Part shown: one piece after another, positions 52,341 to 60,655 of the stretch
How positions within the stretch are numbered: the stretch's first letter is position 1
Layout of the letters: each line of letters starts with the position of its first letter
Position numbers and translations under genes: made by a program
The notes under the pieces: generated by a model
Told to the model about the DNA's origin: nothing
The model's input: only the letters and a program-made list of their open reading frames with translations
Databases searched by the model: none
Source of the DNA: Actinomadura coerulea
GTDB lineage: Bacteria; Actinomycetota; Actinomycetes; Streptosporangiales; Streptosporangiaceae
Assembly: GCF_014208105.1 (NCBI RefSeq)
Contig: NZ_JACHMQ010000001.1
Location: 4,650,001 to 4,714,000, forward strand
Length of the DNA: 64,000 nucleotides
Direction: 5' to 3'

Positions 52341-52422
52341 AACGCCAAACGTTTGACGTTTGCTCAACTCCGATTGTGGCCACGCGCCGCCGGATGTCAA
52401 GTAACGCCAGTCGTTTGGCGTA
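52341..52422. promoter_or_regulatory. Two GntR (KorSA-like) operator palindromes
   Basis: AACGCCAAACGTTTGACGTT (52341-52360, one mismatch) and AACGCCAGTCGTTTGGCGTA (52403-52422) share ACGCCA-N6-TGRCGT and are 62 bp apart centre to centre. They lie between the divergent 48-residue gene and the GntR gene, so one repressor can control both directions. Confidence 0.65.
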
Positions 52423-52474
52423 TGCAGTAGGGTCCAGTTAGGTAGCCCTAAGCGGGCAAGGAAGGGGCAGGTCA

Positions 52475-53242
52475 ATGCAGCAGTCGGAGCGCCACGGGTT
52501 CCGCGACATCGCCGCGAAAATTCGTCAGGAGATCATGGACGGGCGGTACCCCACCGGGTCCGTCCTGCCGGCCGAGCCGGAGCTCGCCGACCGGTACGGG
52601 GCTTCCCGTAGCTTGGTGAACAGGGCAATGCAGGTACTCGCGGCCGAGGGTCTCGTCCGGCCTCGGCAGGGACGGGGAACGATGGTCACCTGGCTTCCGC
52701 CGATGCTCCACTCGCCGGCGCGCTACGACCGGGCGACCCGCGAGAACAACGGCGCCCGCGGCGCGTTCGACGCCGAGGTTCGCGCCCGTGGGCTGGAGCC
52801 ACAGCACGAGATCACCACCGAACGCGCCGAGCCGCCGGCGGCCGTCGCCGAGGCGCTCGGCCTGCCGACCGGTGAAGTGAACTGCCTCGTCCGGCATCGG
52901 CGACTGCTTGCCAGCGGCATTCCCGTTCGGCTCAACGCCAGTTGGTTCCCGCTCGACATCGCCGAGGGGACCGTCCTGGAGGAGAACGGGCCGGTCATTG
53001 TCGGCGGCGTCAAGAGCGCGCTTGCCGAACTCGGCTACGCGCAGACCAGGGCACGGGAGCAGATCATCCCGAGCCGTCTGCCCACCGAGGCCGAGGCGCG
53101 CGCGCTGGAGATCAGCCCGGAGCGCACGGTTGTTGAGATCACGCATGTCGGCATGACGGCCGAGGGCCGCGCCGTCGAGGTCACGGTCTCGGTCGCGCCC
53201 GCCCACTACGTGACGGCTCAGTACGAGTTCCCGCTTGCCTGA
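52475..53242 (+). CDS. GntR family repressor with UTRA domain (KorSA-like)
   Basis: A 255-residue HutC-type regulator. The GntR winged helix covers residues 8-75 (LPAEPELADRYGASRSLVNR, RPRQGRGTMV) and the UTRA ligand-binding domain covers 95-250. AAGGAAGGGG precedes the ATG. In pSAM2 the GntR protein KorSA represses transfer and replication, and this gene occupies the same role and place. The UTRA domain implies a small-molecule signal, perhaps made by the adjacent decarboxylase. Confidence 0.88.
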   Translation: MQQSERHGFRDIAAKIRQEIMDGRYPTGSVLPAEPELADRYGASRSLVNRAMQVLAAEGLVRPRQGRGTMVTWLPPMLHSPARYDRATRENNGARGAFDAEVRARGLEPQHEITTERAEPPAAVAEALGLPTGEVNCLVRHRRLLASGIPVRLNASWFPLDIAEGTVLEENGPVIVGGVKSALAELGYAQTRAREQIIPSRLPTEAEARALEISPERTVVEITHVGMTAEGRAVEVTVSVAPAHYVTAQYEFPLA

Positions 53243-53263
53243 CAACCGGAGAGACGACACCCG

Positions 53264-54424
53264 ATGATCACGCGCCTAGTCGAAGACCACGCCCAGGCCC
53301 TTGCCGGCAAGGGCGAGCTTCCCGCGTTCGTCTACGACCTCGCCGCGCTGCGTGAGCACGCGGCCGAGGTCAAGGCCGCGCTCTCGGCGCCCGGGGCGCC
53401 GGAGATCTTCTATGCCGCAAAGGCCAACCCGGACGCGCCGATCCTGCAAGCTCTCGCCCCGTACGTCGATGGCATCGAGGTCGCGTCCGGCGGTGAGCTG
53501 GCGCACGTCCGTGAGGCCCTGCCGGACGCGCGGTTGGCATTCGGCGGCCCCGGCAAGACCGACGACGAACTAAGGCTTGCCCTCGACCTCGGCGTCGAGC
53601 GCATCCACGTCGAAAGCCCCTACGAGCTGTCCCGTCTGGCCGACATCGCTCGGACGTCCGGCCGTGAGGTCGATGTCCTGCTACGGGTTAACCTCGCCGG
53701 CGACCGCGGCGGCGTCGCGCTCGCCATGAGCGGCCCGTTCGGCATGGACCCGGACCTGATCGAGTCGTGCACCGGCATCCTGGAGAACTCTCCGCAGGTG
53801 CGCCTACGCGGCATTCACGCGCACTTGGCGTCTGGCCTGGACGCGTCCGCCATGGTCGCCCAGTCCGCCGAGATCCTCGCGTGGGGCCGCGCATGGCTCG
53901 ACAGGGTCGGCCACACCGGACCGCGTGAGTTCAACCTCGGTGGCGGCATGGCCGTCGACTACTCCACGCCCGAGACCCGATTCGACTGGAAGCAGTACGG
54001 CGCCGACGTCGCCGCGCTCGCCGAGTCGGGCGAAACGCTGCGCATCGAACCGGGCCGCTCCATCAGCGTCTATGCCGGGTGGTACCTCACCGAGGTCCTG
54101 GACGTGAAGAAGGCACACGGCCAGTGGTACGCCGTCCTACGCGGCGGCACCATGCACATCCGCACACCCGTGACCAAGCAACACAACCACCCGCACGACG
54201 TCCTCACCCGCAACGGCGACGGCCCCGCGGTCGCCGGCGAACCTGTGACCCTCGTCGGCCAGCTCTGCACCCCAAAGGACGTCTTCGCCCGCGACGTCCC
54301 CACAGACCGCATCGCCGTAGGCGACCTAGTCGCCTTCTCCATGTCCGGCGCCTACGCCTGGAACATCTCCCACCACGACTTCCTCATGCACCCCAAACCA
54401 ACTTTTCATTACGTAGACGCCTGA
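53264..54424 (+). CDS. Fold-type III PLP-dependent decarboxylase
   Basis: A 386-residue homologue of diaminopimelate/ornithine-type decarboxylases. PLP Lys is in YAAKANPDAP, HAHLASG and GGGMAVDYS bind phosphate, EPGRSISV is present, and the catalytic Cys is in LCTPKDV. It is clearly diverged from the host lysA in this window and lacks its N-terminal extension, so substrate is probably different. It starts 21 bp after the GntR gene with GGAGAG, forming a two-gene unit closed by a strong terminator. Confidence 0.86.
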   Translation: MITRLVEDHAQALAGKGELPAFVYDLAALREHAAEVKAALSAPGAPEIFYAAKANPDAPILQALAPYVDGIEVASGGELAHVREALPDARLAFGGPGKTDDELRLALDLGVERIHVESPYELSRLADIARTSGREVDVLLRVNLAGDRGGVALAMSGPFGMDPDLIESCTGILENSPQVRLRGIHAHLASGLDASAMVAQSAEILAWGRAWLDRVGHTGPREFNLGGGMAVDYSTPETRFDWKQYGADVAALAESGETLRIEPGRSISVYAGWYLTEVLDVKKAHGQWYAVLRGGTMHIRTPVTKQHNHPHDVLTRNGDGPAVAGEPVTLVGQLCTPKDVFARDVPTDRIAVGDLVAFSMSGAYAWNISHHDFLMHPKPTFHYVDA

Positions 54425-54433
54425 CCAGGCCCC

Positions 54434-54469
54434 AAAGAGGTCCCAGTCATGTCTGACTGGGACCTCTTT
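54434..54469. terminator. Strong bidirectional terminator
   Basis: A perfect 16-bp stem AAAGAGGTCCCAGTCA / TGACTGGGACCTCTTT with a TGTC loop lies between the converging decarboxylase and the coiled-coil protein gene; A and T tracts at both ends make it functional in both directions. Confidence 0.88.
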
Positions 54470-54472
54470 CTA

Positions 54473-55219
54473 TTACGAGCCAGAATCGCCCTCCCGGTTC
54501 TTATGGTGCTCGTATTCGTCATATGGCCCACTTGTGAGTCGATTCGAAATTGCTCGCTGCAAGCCATACTCCGCAGCGACCATGGCGCTGTAAGCTTTTT
54601 CGTTGTCCCCAAAGGCGTCGTTCCATTTCCCCAAAGCCGAAAGGTACTCTTGGCCAGCGACAACAACCGAGTTTGCGCCCGATCGATACATGCCAAGCCT
54701 AATTGCTCGGATATAGTCAAGCAAGTCCGCATAATATTGCTCTCGATTGTCTACCATCATTTTACTTTTTTCAAAAAACTCGCGACTGGCATCAAGTTGA
54801 ACTTTATTGACATTGACGCAATTAGCCACCAGCTCGTTGATTTGACCTCGAAAATCCTCCTCTGATAATTCTGCCCTTCGCGAGGCGAGTTCATTTACTT
54901 TATCTATCGCGACATGAACCTCTTCCATCTGCGCCCGTAGATTCTTAAATGGGTACCCTTGCAGATACCTCTCTGCATCATCTGTCTTGCGTCGAAGCCT
55001 CTCCACTTGTGTTCGGGAAGAAAGATCACTGATCTTCTCCTGCAGGTCAAGGAGAGCCGTCCGGTGAATCTCAAAATTCTGCGCCCTAAACTGTTCCTTT
55101 CTCGCCTCCTTTTCTCGTCTAGAAACCCTGCGATCGGTCAGAGATTGCCCGATCATGGTAAGTGCAGCCCCCAGGCCGAGAGTGGCGATCGGAAGTAGCG
55201 TCGTTGCCAGGGTGCTCAT
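54473..55219 (-). CDS. Coiled-coil membrane-anchored hypothetical protein
   Basis: A 248-residue protein with one N-terminal transmembrane helix (LLPIATLGLGAALTMIG) followed by a long charged helical region with heptad-like pattern (RREKEARKEQFRAQNFEIHR, EKISDLSSRTQVERLRRK). GAGG lies before ATG 55219. The gene is AT-rich relative to the genome and uses rare codons such as TTA and ATA. It is 94 bp downstream of the DUF4365 gene on the same strand. Unrecognised family; a membrane effector or sensor is possible. Confidence 0.72.
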   Translation of the reverse strand: MSTLATTLLPIATLGLGAALTMIGQSLTDRRVSRREKEARKEQFRAQNFEIHRTALLDLQEKISDLSSRTQVERLRRKTDDAERYLQGYPFKNLRAQMEEVHVAIDKVNELASRRAELSEEDFRGQINELVANCVNVNKVQLDASREFFEKSKMMVDNREQYYADLLDYIRAIRLGMYRSGANSVVVAGQEYLSALGKWNDAFGDNEKAYSAMVAAEYGLQRAISNRLTSGPYDEYEHHKNREGDSGS

Positions 55220-55313
55220 AGAAACCTCACCAGCACTCGCGAGCCGATAAAGAGGCACCTGGCGTGCTACAGCATCGCTCTCCCATAAATGCTGTAGCAG
55301 CAGTGCCGAAAGA

Positions 55314-58130
55314 TTAAAGTTCCTCGCCTGCGTGACTGCGCTCTAGCGCTCTTACAGCGCTTCCCCTAACTTGAGCTGACGGATGACTACTCAGCTCGAT
55401 CAGAACTTCATTGGTATGCTCATTCTGGGTTGACAGATGCTCCAAAGTGGCGGCAATACTCGCAGGGACCACCACACCCGGATCGCGCAGGCAGAATCTT
55501 AGCCCATCAATAGCTAGGGAATTTCCTCGTTCAGTAGCAACTATATCGGCCAATTGCGCTGCAGCTGCTCCTCGGACTGCTGGATGGGGATCTAGGAGTA
55601 GGGAGACGAGCAGGCCGACGTCTTCGGAACTTCCGCGGCGACCAGCAATTCGGGCAGCCCAACGGCGCCGGTCTTTATCACCAGCTAGAAGGGTGAGGAG
55701 GCGATGGGCCGTCGCGTGGTCATCAAGCGCCCCGAGTGCCCACGCAAGTTCAGTAGCTGCTCCAGTAGAGTCCCGGGAACCACCCATCAACGAGAAGTGC
55801 GCAGGAGATTGCTGATCAGCAACGGCGGTCGCGATTGAAATAAGGCGTTGCCGCACATCACTAGAGAGATGATCCACCGAAGCTGTTAGCACTCGCAAGG
55901 CGCCGCGCTTGTGATCGCCGACCACCATTGGATCTTCCAGGAGCCGGAAAAGCGGCTCCCAGTCGGCTACACCAGGGTGCCATATGTTTAGTACGGCGAG
56001 CGTCCGACCGTGGTCAGCTCCACCAAAACCGAACTGTCCACTATGAGCTTCTCTGATCTGCTGATCAACGAGGGATACCCGGCCTGCAATCAGGCTAGCG
56101 GCCACCTCCGCCGACAACTCCTGGGCGCGCCCCAGAGCGGAGAGTGCCTCCGAAGACCCGTCGCATGCTTCTTGAACCAATCGGTCCTTCACGGAGGAAT
56201 CATATTTCGACATCAAGCCGAGCAAGGGAAAGCGTAGGGACCAGTGATGATCTTCCGCACGTCCACCAATAGCGGCTACCACCTCAGGGGTCCATATGGA
56301 GGCAGGCAAGGCGTCCACAACTCGCGTCCACGATGTGGCTACCGCTTGATCCTCTTGAGCTTCGAGTGTCGCCAGATGATCCACTACAAGACGTTGCGCC
56401 GTCGAGGATGACGCCGGAATTACGGAAGCGATCGTGTCGAGCAGGCGCGTCGTCAGATCATACGAAGGAGTGGTGCGGGCGCCAAAGGCAGAAGGATCCT
56501 TGAATGTACGCAAAAGCCAACGGAGTGCACTTTCTGCAGTCTCGGCATCCAGCAGATCACCTCCATACTGCAGCAACGTTAGATTGGTTCGCCCGGTCGT
56601 TCGAGTTGATATTTCAAGGTCCAAATCGGCAGCAGTTTCGGTGATTGCCGCCGCAGGACCATCGCCTCTTATGCGTTTTATAGCAAGCTTCAAATTCTCT
56701 TGATCGCCAGCTAGCCGCAACGACCCGAGTAGCTGTGAGATCACGTCAACATCTGCATCCCGGGTGAGCCGAACAAGGCTGGCCCTGCTCCGAATGCTGG
56801 CGAGGTGACGCCAATCGCCATTATCCCCGAGATGGCTCGCAGTGAGAGATGCTGCGGCCAGCTGGTTATTTACCTTTTCTTCGCCGCCCAAAATTATGGA
56901 ACTATCATGGGACCAATTTTTGTAGGTGCGATTGGCCAGCGCCACTAGTCCTCGTGATACCGTCTGTGTGCGCCACCAAGCGACGGCATTGTCCATTCCA
57001 GTGATCAGGCCAGCTAGGTCTTCATCGCCCCAAGCTGCTGTATCAAAGAGCAGAGTCGCAGCTACTCCAGCAATAGCGGTCGCTGTGACGTCTTGAGCAT
57101 GTGTCTGTCTGATCTGTTGAACGTCATACGCAACTCGCCGCGCTTCTTGCACTCGTCCAATCTCGACGCATGCACGAGCGAATTGGACCGCCAGCCAAGC
57201 GTTATCCACTGGCTCGGCGTCATCACGGGCTCGCACCGCCTCCAGCAAAGAAAGGGCATCATCAGCCTGTCCCTCTTCGAGCAACCCCGACGCGACAACC
57301 ACGGTCGTCGCGACGAGAGCCGCAGAGGTTGGGGCATCGTCAATCATCAGACGCAGCTCATCGAGATTACCTGTTATGAGTCTATTACCGAATACGCCCG
57401 CGAAACGCCAAGACCAATCCGAGGAACTAACTGCATCCTCAAGCGTTGGCACCTCATCGAAAGTCTTGGCGAACTCCTGGAACTCACGAAGTCGAGCTTG
57501 GGCCAACAGGGCAACTGCCTGCTCCGGCTTCAAGGGCCGACTGCGGCCGGTATTGGGATGGGGGGCGACCAGACGTGGGGCCACCAACGCATGACGCAGT
57601 AGATCACGAGGCGCCAGAGACGCCGCGCCAGTCCACGCACTTCCTTCCCAAGTCTGCAGCGGCCTGAGAGTCGCCGCTACCTCTAGCAAAGAATTGCGAT
57701 GCTCATCGTCCAATGTCTGGTGTATCGGAATGAGAACCTTTGCACCTTTGCCAGTGGACTGGACGACGTCTTCTCTAATGTGTTCCCAGTAAGAGGTACG
57801 TGTATCCAGATCATGTAGAACAACTAGGTGAGGCAGTCCGTGACGCAGCCAAGAGTCGATGTGCTCACGATCATCATCGCGAAACCACCACCCAAGCAGC
57901 TTCCCGTCTGAGTCGAAAGCTGGTTCTCGGAACCAGCTTTCTCCACTCTTTACCTGAACCCCTACAACCAAGCCTAGATCAAAGAGTCGCTCATCTCTCG
58001 CCATTGCGAAGAGGTCGGTCCCGAGATCGCTATCCGGGTTGGTGGCTACACCCCAGCCAAGTTCTTCGAAAACCCCTTTTACATGGCTTTCTCCAGCGTT
58101 GCCGATCTGCTGTCGCCGACTGCCTCGCAT
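55314..58130 (-). CDS. DUF4365 nuclease-like protein with HEAT-type helical repeats
   Basis: A 938-residue protein. Residues 5-150 form a DUF4365 domain of the PD-(D/E)XK fold: NAGESHVKGVFEELGW, then NPDSDLGTDLFAM and VGVQVKSGESWF giving E, D and QxK. The remaining 750 residues are helical; the C-terminus shows HEAT units (DPHPAVRGAAAAQLADIV, HPSAQVRGSAVRALERS). GC is low and codon use unlike the host. No ribosome site is visible before ATG 58130, but a TTAAAT box seven bases upstream suggests a leaderless transcript. Anti-phage or anti-plasmid defence is a plausible role. Confidence 0.78.
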   Translation of the reverse strand: MRGSRRQQIGNAGESHVKGVFEELGWGVATNPDSDLGTDLFAMARDERLFDLGLVVGVQVKSGESWFREPAFDSDGKLLGWWFRDDDREHIDSWLRHGLPHLVVLHDLDTRTSYWEHIREDVVQSTGKGAKVLIPIHQTLDDEHRNSLLEVAATLRPLQTWEGSAWTGAASLAPRDLLRHALVAPRLVAPHPNTGRSRPLKPEQAVALLAQARLREFQEFAKTFDEVPTLEDAVSSSDWSWRFAGVFGNRLITGNLDELRLMIDDAPTSAALVATTVVVASGLLEEGQADDALSLLEAVRARDDAEPVDNAWLAVQFARACVEIGRVQEARRVAYDVQQIRQTHAQDVTATAIAGVAATLLFDTAAWGDEDLAGLITGMDNAVAWWRTQTVSRGLVALANRTYKNWSHDSSIILGGEEKVNNQLAAASLTASHLGDNGDWRHLASIRSRASLVRLTRDADVDVISQLLGSLRLAGDQENLKLAIKRIRGDGPAAAITETAADLDLEISTRTTGRTNLTLLQYGGDLLDAETAESALRWLLRTFKDPSAFGARTTPSYDLTTRLLDTIASVIPASSSTAQRLVVDHLATLEAQEDQAVATSWTRVVDALPASIWTPEVVAAIGGRAEDHHWSLRFPLLGLMSKYDSSVKDRLVQEACDGSSEALSALGRAQELSAEVAASLIAGRVSLVDQQIREAHSGQFGFGGADHGRTLAVLNIWHPGVADWEPLFRLLEDPMVVGDHKRGALRVLTASVDHLSSDVRQRLISIATAVADQQSPAHFSLMGGSRDSTGAATELAWALGALDDHATAHRLLTLLAGDKDRRRWAARIAGRRGSSEDVGLLVSLLLDPHPAVRGAAAAQLADIVATERGNSLAIDGLRFCLRDPGVVVPASIAATLEHLSTQNEHTNEVLIELSSHPSAQVRGSAVRALERSHAGEEL

Positions 58131-58549
58131 GAGAGGTATTTAACAACATCGACTGTCAGTTTGCGACAGGCTTCGCAGAGATGGTCTGGAGCCTGCGTGG
58201 GCTCTGCAGGTATAGGGCTCACACAGGGACTTACTGGTGACGTTGCCACTACACGTTCGTTCGAGGCTGGCCGCGCCCCTCGACGGTCGCAGCGACGAGG
58301 CCGCCCTAACCAAGCCGGCCCTGTGCAGAGGTTGAGGTCTGGTCGTCAGGCAGCGATGCCGTGACCAGGCGAGGCAGGTTGTAGTGATCGAGGGCCGACC
58401 GGTAGGCCAGCGCGGCAATGACCGCTGTGAGCCGCCCAACCGAACTAAGGTGCCTAGAACGCTTCTCAGGGCGCACCGCGTTCCATCTGCGTCCGGGGAG
58501 CAGTAAATCGGACGCATCCTCCCAGGTGGGGAGCTTCTTCAGTGCCGGT
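58131..58549. other. Region between the cargo gene and attR, no supported gene
   Basis: 419 bp without a start/ribosome-site combination. A minus-strand frame ending at about 58306 reads VIAALAYRSALDHYNLPRLV and looks protein-like but has no start and runs across attR, so it may be a gene fragment left by an earlier exchange. Confidence 0.4.
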
Positions 58550-58592
58550 CTCCGGAGCCGTGTGCGCAGGTTCGAATCCTGCAGGGGGCACC
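58550..58592 (+). repeat. attR
   Basis: 43 bp identical to 41302-41344. It is followed by A, giving a CCA end, and by the tRNA terminator hairpin, so this is the displaced original tRNA 3' flank. Confidence 0.92.
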
Positions 58593-58607
58593 ACAGACGA
58601 CCACCGC

Positions 58608-58648
58608 AAACCCCGGTTGACCAGGCACTCAGCCTGTCGCCGGGGTTT
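58608..58648 (+). terminator. Original tRNA-Arg terminator, displaced by integration
   Basis: AAACCCCGG / CCGGGGTTT (58608-58616, 58640-58648), followed by GTTG, 16 bp after attR. Before integration it would have lain just downstream of the tRNA. Confidence 0.6.
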
Positions 58649-58779
58649 GTTGCATATGCAGCCAAGTGCCAGCGGAAGCCGCCGATTGTCGCGGTTCCCG
58701 GAAGATATGCGGGAACGGGCAGGAGCGAAAGAGATGGGCGAGTGGTTCATAAGCAGGTTCGTATCCCGCAGGGACTCCT

Positions 58780-59805
58780 TTAGGAGACCGCGCGGGCGGT
58801 GAGGTTTTCCCAGTTGCGGTGGGCGATGTCGGCCTTTTGGTCGTCGGTGAAAGGGGCGTCCTCCAGGAAGGAGCGTGCGGCGCCGTTGCTGGTGTCGACG
58901 TAGGGGAAGCCGCCGGGGCGGAAGCCGTAGGTGAAGGGGTAGTCGGTGGAGTACAGCATCCGGTCGGTGCCCATGACCTCGGCGGTCCAGCGCAGGTAGC
59001 GAGGGCTGTTGGTACCGCTGCCGGCCACCCAGAAATTCTGCTTGAAGTAGTCCGCGAGCGGCCGCTGAAGGCCGCCGGCCTCGGCGAAGAATCCGGTGTG
59101 GTCGAGGTAGAACATGACGACCTCGCCCCAGTGCCCTGCGATCACCTGCAGATCCGGAAACCGGTCGAAGACACCGGAGAAGATCATTCGCAGGTACTGG
59201 ACGCCCAGGTCGTAATACCAGCCGATCGCCGCTCCGGCCAGCGGCGTGCCGATCGGGCCGATGTCGGAGTAATAGGCGTCGACCACCGCCTGGACCGGTA
59301 TCTGCGGATGGAAGTGCAACGGCACCCTCAGCCGTTCGGCGGTGGCGTAAAGCTCGTCGTTGTCCGGATGGTCGGCCGGTTTCTCCCCGGTGCGGCCGTA
59401 CAGCATCGCGCCGGGGAAGCCCAGCTCGCCCACCGCACGTTCCAGCTCGGCCGCCGCGGCCGCCGGCGACTGGGTGGGGATGGCGGCGAACGCCTGGAAA
59501 CGGTCGGGACGCCCGGCGACGATCTCCGCGAGCTGGTCGTTGGCCTCACGGGCCACCGTGATCGCGTCGGCCTCCTGCAGGTCCTGCACGCCCGGCGACG
59601 ACAGGGACAGGACGGCGACGTCGATGCCCTGGTCGTCCATGTGGGCGATCCGCCGCTCACCGGTCTCGCGCAGGTTCACGGCGATCGGGCCGTCCCCGAA
59701 GCCCCGAGCGGGGATCTCGGGCGACCCGGCCCGCCGGTACGCCTCGTAGACGGCGGGCACGACGACGGTCTCTTCCACCCCGATGATCCGCAGGCGGTCG
59801 GACAT
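58780..59805 (-). CDS. Amidohydrolase family (ACMSD-like) protein
   Basis: A 341-residue metal-dependent hydrolase or decarboxylase of the amidohydrolase-2 (ACMSD) class. Metal and catalytic residues can be placed in LHFHPQIPV, VIAGHWGEVV and the late YSTDYPFTYG, with a TIM-barrel pattern. The N-terminal HxH is replaced by GVEETVV, so the first metal ligand is an E as in some ACMSD relatives. GAGGAG precedes the ATG by eight bases. It is divergent from a TetR gene with a strong palindrome between, so it is probably its target, degrading an aromatic or acyl substrate. Confidence 0.85.
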   Translation of the reverse strand: MSDRLRIIGVEETVVVPAVYEAYRRAGSPEIPARGFGDGPIAVNLRETGERRIAHMDDQGIDVAVLSLSSPGVQDLQEADAITVAREANDQLAEIVAGRPDRFQAFAAIPTQSPAAAAAELERAVGELGFPGAMLYGRTGEKPADHPDNDELYATAERLRVPLHFHPQIPVQAVVDAYYSDIGPIGTPLAGAAIGWYYDLGVQYLRMIFSGVFDRFPDLQVIAGHWGEVVMFYLDHTGFFAEAGGLQRPLADYFKQNFWVAGSGTNSPRYLRWTAEVMGTDRMLYSTDYPFTYGFRPGGFPYVDTSNGAARSFLEDAPFTDDQKADIAHRNWENLTARAVS

Positions 59806-59824
59806 GGCGATACTCCTCGCGCTT

Positions 59825-59858
59825 TATCGATGGAAACGTATTGACGTTTCCTTCGATA
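59825..59858. promoter_or_regulatory. Palindromic TetR operator
   Basis: TATCGATGGAAACGT-ATTG-ACGTTTCCTTCGATA: 15-bp arms with a single mismatch, in the 124-bp gap between the divergent amidohydrolase and TetR genes. A second shorter inverted repeat TACCA-N6-TGGTA follows at 59860-59875. Confidence 0.7.
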
Positions 59859-59929
59859 GTACCAACGGTATGGTATTGATGTTAGCGTTGATACTTCAAC
59901 CGGTACTCTGATCGCGTTATCGTTGCTAC

Positions 59930-60655
59930 ATGCCCGGTGACCTGGAACCCGTACGGCTCGCGGCAGAGTCCGGTGCCACGGTGCGCGAGCAGACCCGCCG
60001 CCGGGTCATCGAAGTCGCGCTCGACCTGCTGGAACGCGGGGGACGCGAAGCGGTCACCACCCGAGCGGTCGCCGAGGCCGCCGGATTGCAGCCACCGGCC
60101 CTGTACCGGCTGTTCGGCGACAAGGAGGGGCTGCTCGACGCCGTGGCCGAACACGGGTTCACCCGGTTCCTGGCCGCCAAGCACCTGGAGGCCGACCCGC
60201 AGGACCCGATCAACGAGCTGCGCGTCCGCTGGGACACGGCGGTGGAGTTCGGACTGGCCAACCCCGCGCTGTACGCGCTGATGTACGGCGAACCCGCCCG
60301 GTCCACCACCGTCTTCTGGAGTGGCCTGGAACTCCTCAAGGACCGCATCCGCGGTCTGGCCGTCGCCGGTCGACTGCGCGTCAACGAGGACCTCGCGGCC
60401 CAGATCATCCACGCCACCGCACGCGGCGCCGTCCTGACCTGGCTGTCCCTGCCCGAGTCCCAGCGCGACCGCGGCCTCCTGGTCGAGCTGCGCGAGGCGA
60501 TGATCACCACCGTCACGGAGCGGGAACCGGCCGTGCGGGAACAGGGCCCGGCGGGAGCCGCCCGCGCTCTGCGCGCCTCGCTGCCCGACCAGGATGCCCT
60601 CAGCCCCGGCGAACAGCACCTCCTGACGGAATGGCTGGATCGGCTGTCCCCATGA
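59930..60655 (+). CDS. TetR family transcriptional regulator
   Basis: A 241-residue regulator. The helix-turn-helix is TTRAVAEAAGLQPPALYRLF with GDKEGLLDAVAEHG; the ligand domain follows. It is divergent from the amidohydrolase and probably represses it through the 34-bp palindrome. The stop overlaps the start of a small downstream gene by ATGA. Confidence 0.9.
   Translation: MPGDLEPVRLAAESGATVREQTRRRVIEVALDLLERGGREAVTTRAVAEAAGLQPPALYRLFGDKEGLLDAVAEHGFTRFLAAKHLEADPQDPINELRVRWDTAVEFGLANPALYALMYGEPARSTTVFWSGLELLKDRIRGLAVAGRLRVNEDLAAQIIHATARGAVLTWLSLPESQRDRGLLVELREAMITTVTEREPAVREQGPAGAARALRASLPDQDALSPGEQHLLTEWLDRLSP

Larger units (their letters stand above)
41302..58592. mobile_element. Actinomycete integrative conjugative element (AICE) in tRNA-Arg
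   Basis: The element is bounded by a perfect 43-bp repeat of the tRNA 3' half (anticodon loop to CACC) at 41302-41344 and 58550-58592. It carries the full AICE kit: tyrosine integrase and excisionase next to attL, a replication-type protein, a TraB-like FtsK translocase with small Spd proteins, a WhiB protein and a KorSA-like GntR repressor. Cargo lies at both ends. About 17.25 kb are inserted. The cargo from 54425 to 58500 is visibly lower in GC than everything around it. Confidence 0.93.

Noticed and set aside
58550..58592. Second tRNA-Arg gene
   Set aside because: Only the 3' half from the anticodon loop on is present; the 5' acceptor strand and D arm are missing, so it is attR.
58140..58665. 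Minus-strand frames across attR
   Set aside because: They run through the att repeat and the tRNA terminator, lack starts with ribosome sites, and contain no domain.
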